NCBI GenBank assembly: GCA_036417435.1
Contig: CM070899.1
Location: 151,604,237-151,668,236 of the forward strand
Direction of reading: 5' to 3'
Source of the DNA: Inia geoffrensis
Lineage: Eukaryota; Chordata; Mammalia; Artiodactyla; Iniidae
Length of the DNA stretch: 64,000 bases
Positions 62,490 through 64,000 of the stretch are shown here, one piece after another. Each line of letters opens with the position of its first letter. Position 1 is the stretch's first letter. Made by a program: the position numbers and the translations under genes. Below the pieces are notes generated by a model that saw only the letters and a list, made by a program, of their open reading frames with translations, ran no database searches and had not been told where the DNA came from.

Positions 62490-63229
62490 TATCATGAGAC
62501 CTCCCTCCGGGTCACAAGTCAGGCCGCTCCCTGTTTCAGAAGAACCAGATCCCGTGGGAGCCCCTTCCTGGCCCTGGTGCTCCTGAGGCCCAGCTGCAGG
62601 TGCCTCAGAAAGTCTGCAACGGGAATAAAGGGAACAAAGCCTCCAGGTGCTGGTTGATGCTTTCTCTGGCTGCAGGCCCATTTCCTGCTCAATCAGGTTG
62701 CTCTTGGCTGGCTGAGCTACTGGAGTTGACCACCGCCCCCCTCCACTGCCAGCTGAGGGCTGAGCACTGGGCCTAGTGATGCAGGACGAGGCCCAGCTGG
62801 GATATGCCCTTCCTTTCTGGAGCCCAGCCCTGGGATCTCACTGGCTGAAGCTGGAAGCCTTGGGGAGCTGGGCCCATCTTCCAGCTCTGCGGCCTCAGTG
62901 AACCCCCTCCCATCCTCCATTGGTGGGGTGGCCCTGGGTGGGAGAGGATGGGCCTCAGGGACCAGGATCAGAGACCTGGGCTTGAATGCCAGCCCCAGGA
63001 AGGAAGCAGTGGGGCCCCCTAGACAAGTGGCCTTTCTCTCTGCTTCTCAGTTTTCCTAGTATGTAGGTTTAGGAGGTTTGCTGGTTCCTGGATAAAGCCC
63101 TTGAAAGCCCTAAAAATTTCTTGGGGCCCCCAACATGGCATGTAAGAGATGGAACTTCCAACCCAATGGAGGCTGATCTTAGTTCAACACAAACTAGATT
63201 ATGTCTCACTAGCCTCTCCTGAAAACCCA
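62490..63229. other. Unique, GC-rich intergenic DNA
   Basis: No gene recognised, and no SEMA4B-like exon. Confidence 0.45.
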
Positions 63230-63660
63230 CTGCAAGCCCTGGCCCGCTGCCCCGCCTGCCCTCTCCCCCTGCAGCTCCAAACCACCAGCTTCTCGAAGTT
63301 CCTTGAACAGGAATTTATTCCTGCCTCGGGGCTTTTGCACTGGCTGTCCTTTTGCACTGGAACACTTCGTGCTCCAGGTCTTCTCATGGCTGTCCTTGTC
63401 ACTCACGTCCTAGTTCTCAGGTGCCACCTCTTCCGGGAAGCCTTCTTTGGTCACCCCCTCATGTAGCCCCATCCCTCCTTAACAGCCTCATCCTGTTTCA
63501 TTTCATTCAGAGCACTCACCTCTCTCTGAAGCTACCTTGTTTTTATTTGTCTGCCTTCCTATTGTCTGTCTCTCCACGGGATTCTAAGCTCCATGAGGAA
63601 AGGGCGTTGCCTGCCTTTCCTCTGCTGCCTCCCCAGCTCCAGAGTGATCCCTGGTGCTCA
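63230..63660 (+). repeat. L2 3' part
   Basis: "ggggcttttgcactggctgt", "cttccgggaagccttctttg", "gattctaagctccatgagga". Confidence 0.85.
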
Positions 63661-63703
63661 GGGGCTCTCTCTAGTTGGCCCCTTCTGTAAGACCCACTTT
63701 AAA

Positions 63704-63840
63704 ATTTTTTTTTTTTTTTTAATTTTTGGCCATGCTGTGTGGCATGCGGGATCTTAGTTCCCCAACCAGGGACCTAAATTCCCCATCCATGCTGTGGTGG
63801 AAGCACAGAGTCTTAACCACTGGACCGCCAGGGAGGTCCC
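63704..63840 (-). repeat. CHR-1-type SINE
   Basis: Poly-T head, end "ccgccagggaggtccc". Target duplication tgtaagacccacttt at 63686-63700 and 63841-63855. Confidence 0.93.
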
Positions 63841-64000
63841 TGTAAGACCCACTTTTGAACAAGGGTCTTGGTGGCCATCCCCTTCACGCCTCTGCGCTCT
63901 GGGCAGTGGGCCGGAGCTATAGTGAGGCAGCTTTGCAGGTGTGAAGTCACTTTAGATTTCCAAAACACTTTCACACGCGGTGCCTTATTTAAACCTCATG

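Noticed and set aside
62490..63229. First exon or promoter of SEMA4B
   Set aside because: The stretch is GC-rich but CpG-poor, with no signal-peptide or Sema-domain coding sequence. The gene is probably beyond the right edge.

Overview
This is a mammalian nuclear window, most likely from a cetacean. It holds dozens of CHR-type (tRNA-Glu-derived) SINEs. Nine of them carry the GC-rich tail ("ggctgggcccgtgagc" and onwards) that I know from whales and dolphins. Spliced genes, MIR/L2 relics, MaLR LTRs and L1 fragments exclude a prokaryotic or viral source. Species cannot be read from the sequence.

Left part (1-21,260). The last coding exon and the 3'UTR of ZNF710 (+ strand) end at about 2,890. 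They converge on IDH2 (- strand), the mitochondrial NADP-dependent isocitrate dehydrogenase. All 11 IDH2 coding exons can be placed to the base. Together they give 1,359 nt, an intact 452-residue protein of the usual mammalian length. The order ZNF710-IDH2 matches human 15q26.1. IDH2 starts in a CpG island at about 20.4-21.3 kb that has a CCAAT box and GC boxes. Its 9-kb first intron holds a mariner-type MITE inside a MIR, a composite L1, a LARP7-like retropseudogene fragment that itself carries a second retro-insertion, and an L2.

Right part (21,260-64,000). This looks like the intergenic interval upstream of IDH2; in human the next gene is SEMA4B, and no SEMA4B exon is visible here. I find no functional protein-coding gene in these 43 kb. 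Most long open frames are translations of the same SINE consensus. Contents in order: SINEs and MIRs; a possible GC-rich retrocopy (26.8-27.1 kb); a hAT-like DNA transposon (27.15-31.65 kb) interrupted by an ADI1 retropseudogene and SINEs; an antisense L1 (32.9-35.6 kb) with SINEs and a tailless tRNA-Asn half; two inverted solo LTRs of one family (36.3-38.0 kb); a short CpG-rich tract (41.4 kb); a sense L1 (46.9-50.4 kb) with an antisense L1 nested in it; MaLR LTRs; an 87-bp tandem duplication (57.7 kb); three head-to-tail SINEs (59.7-60.6 kb); and MIR/L2 relics up to the end.

I found no new enzymatic or defence system. The informative content is the intact IDH2 gene and a set of datable nested retroposition events.
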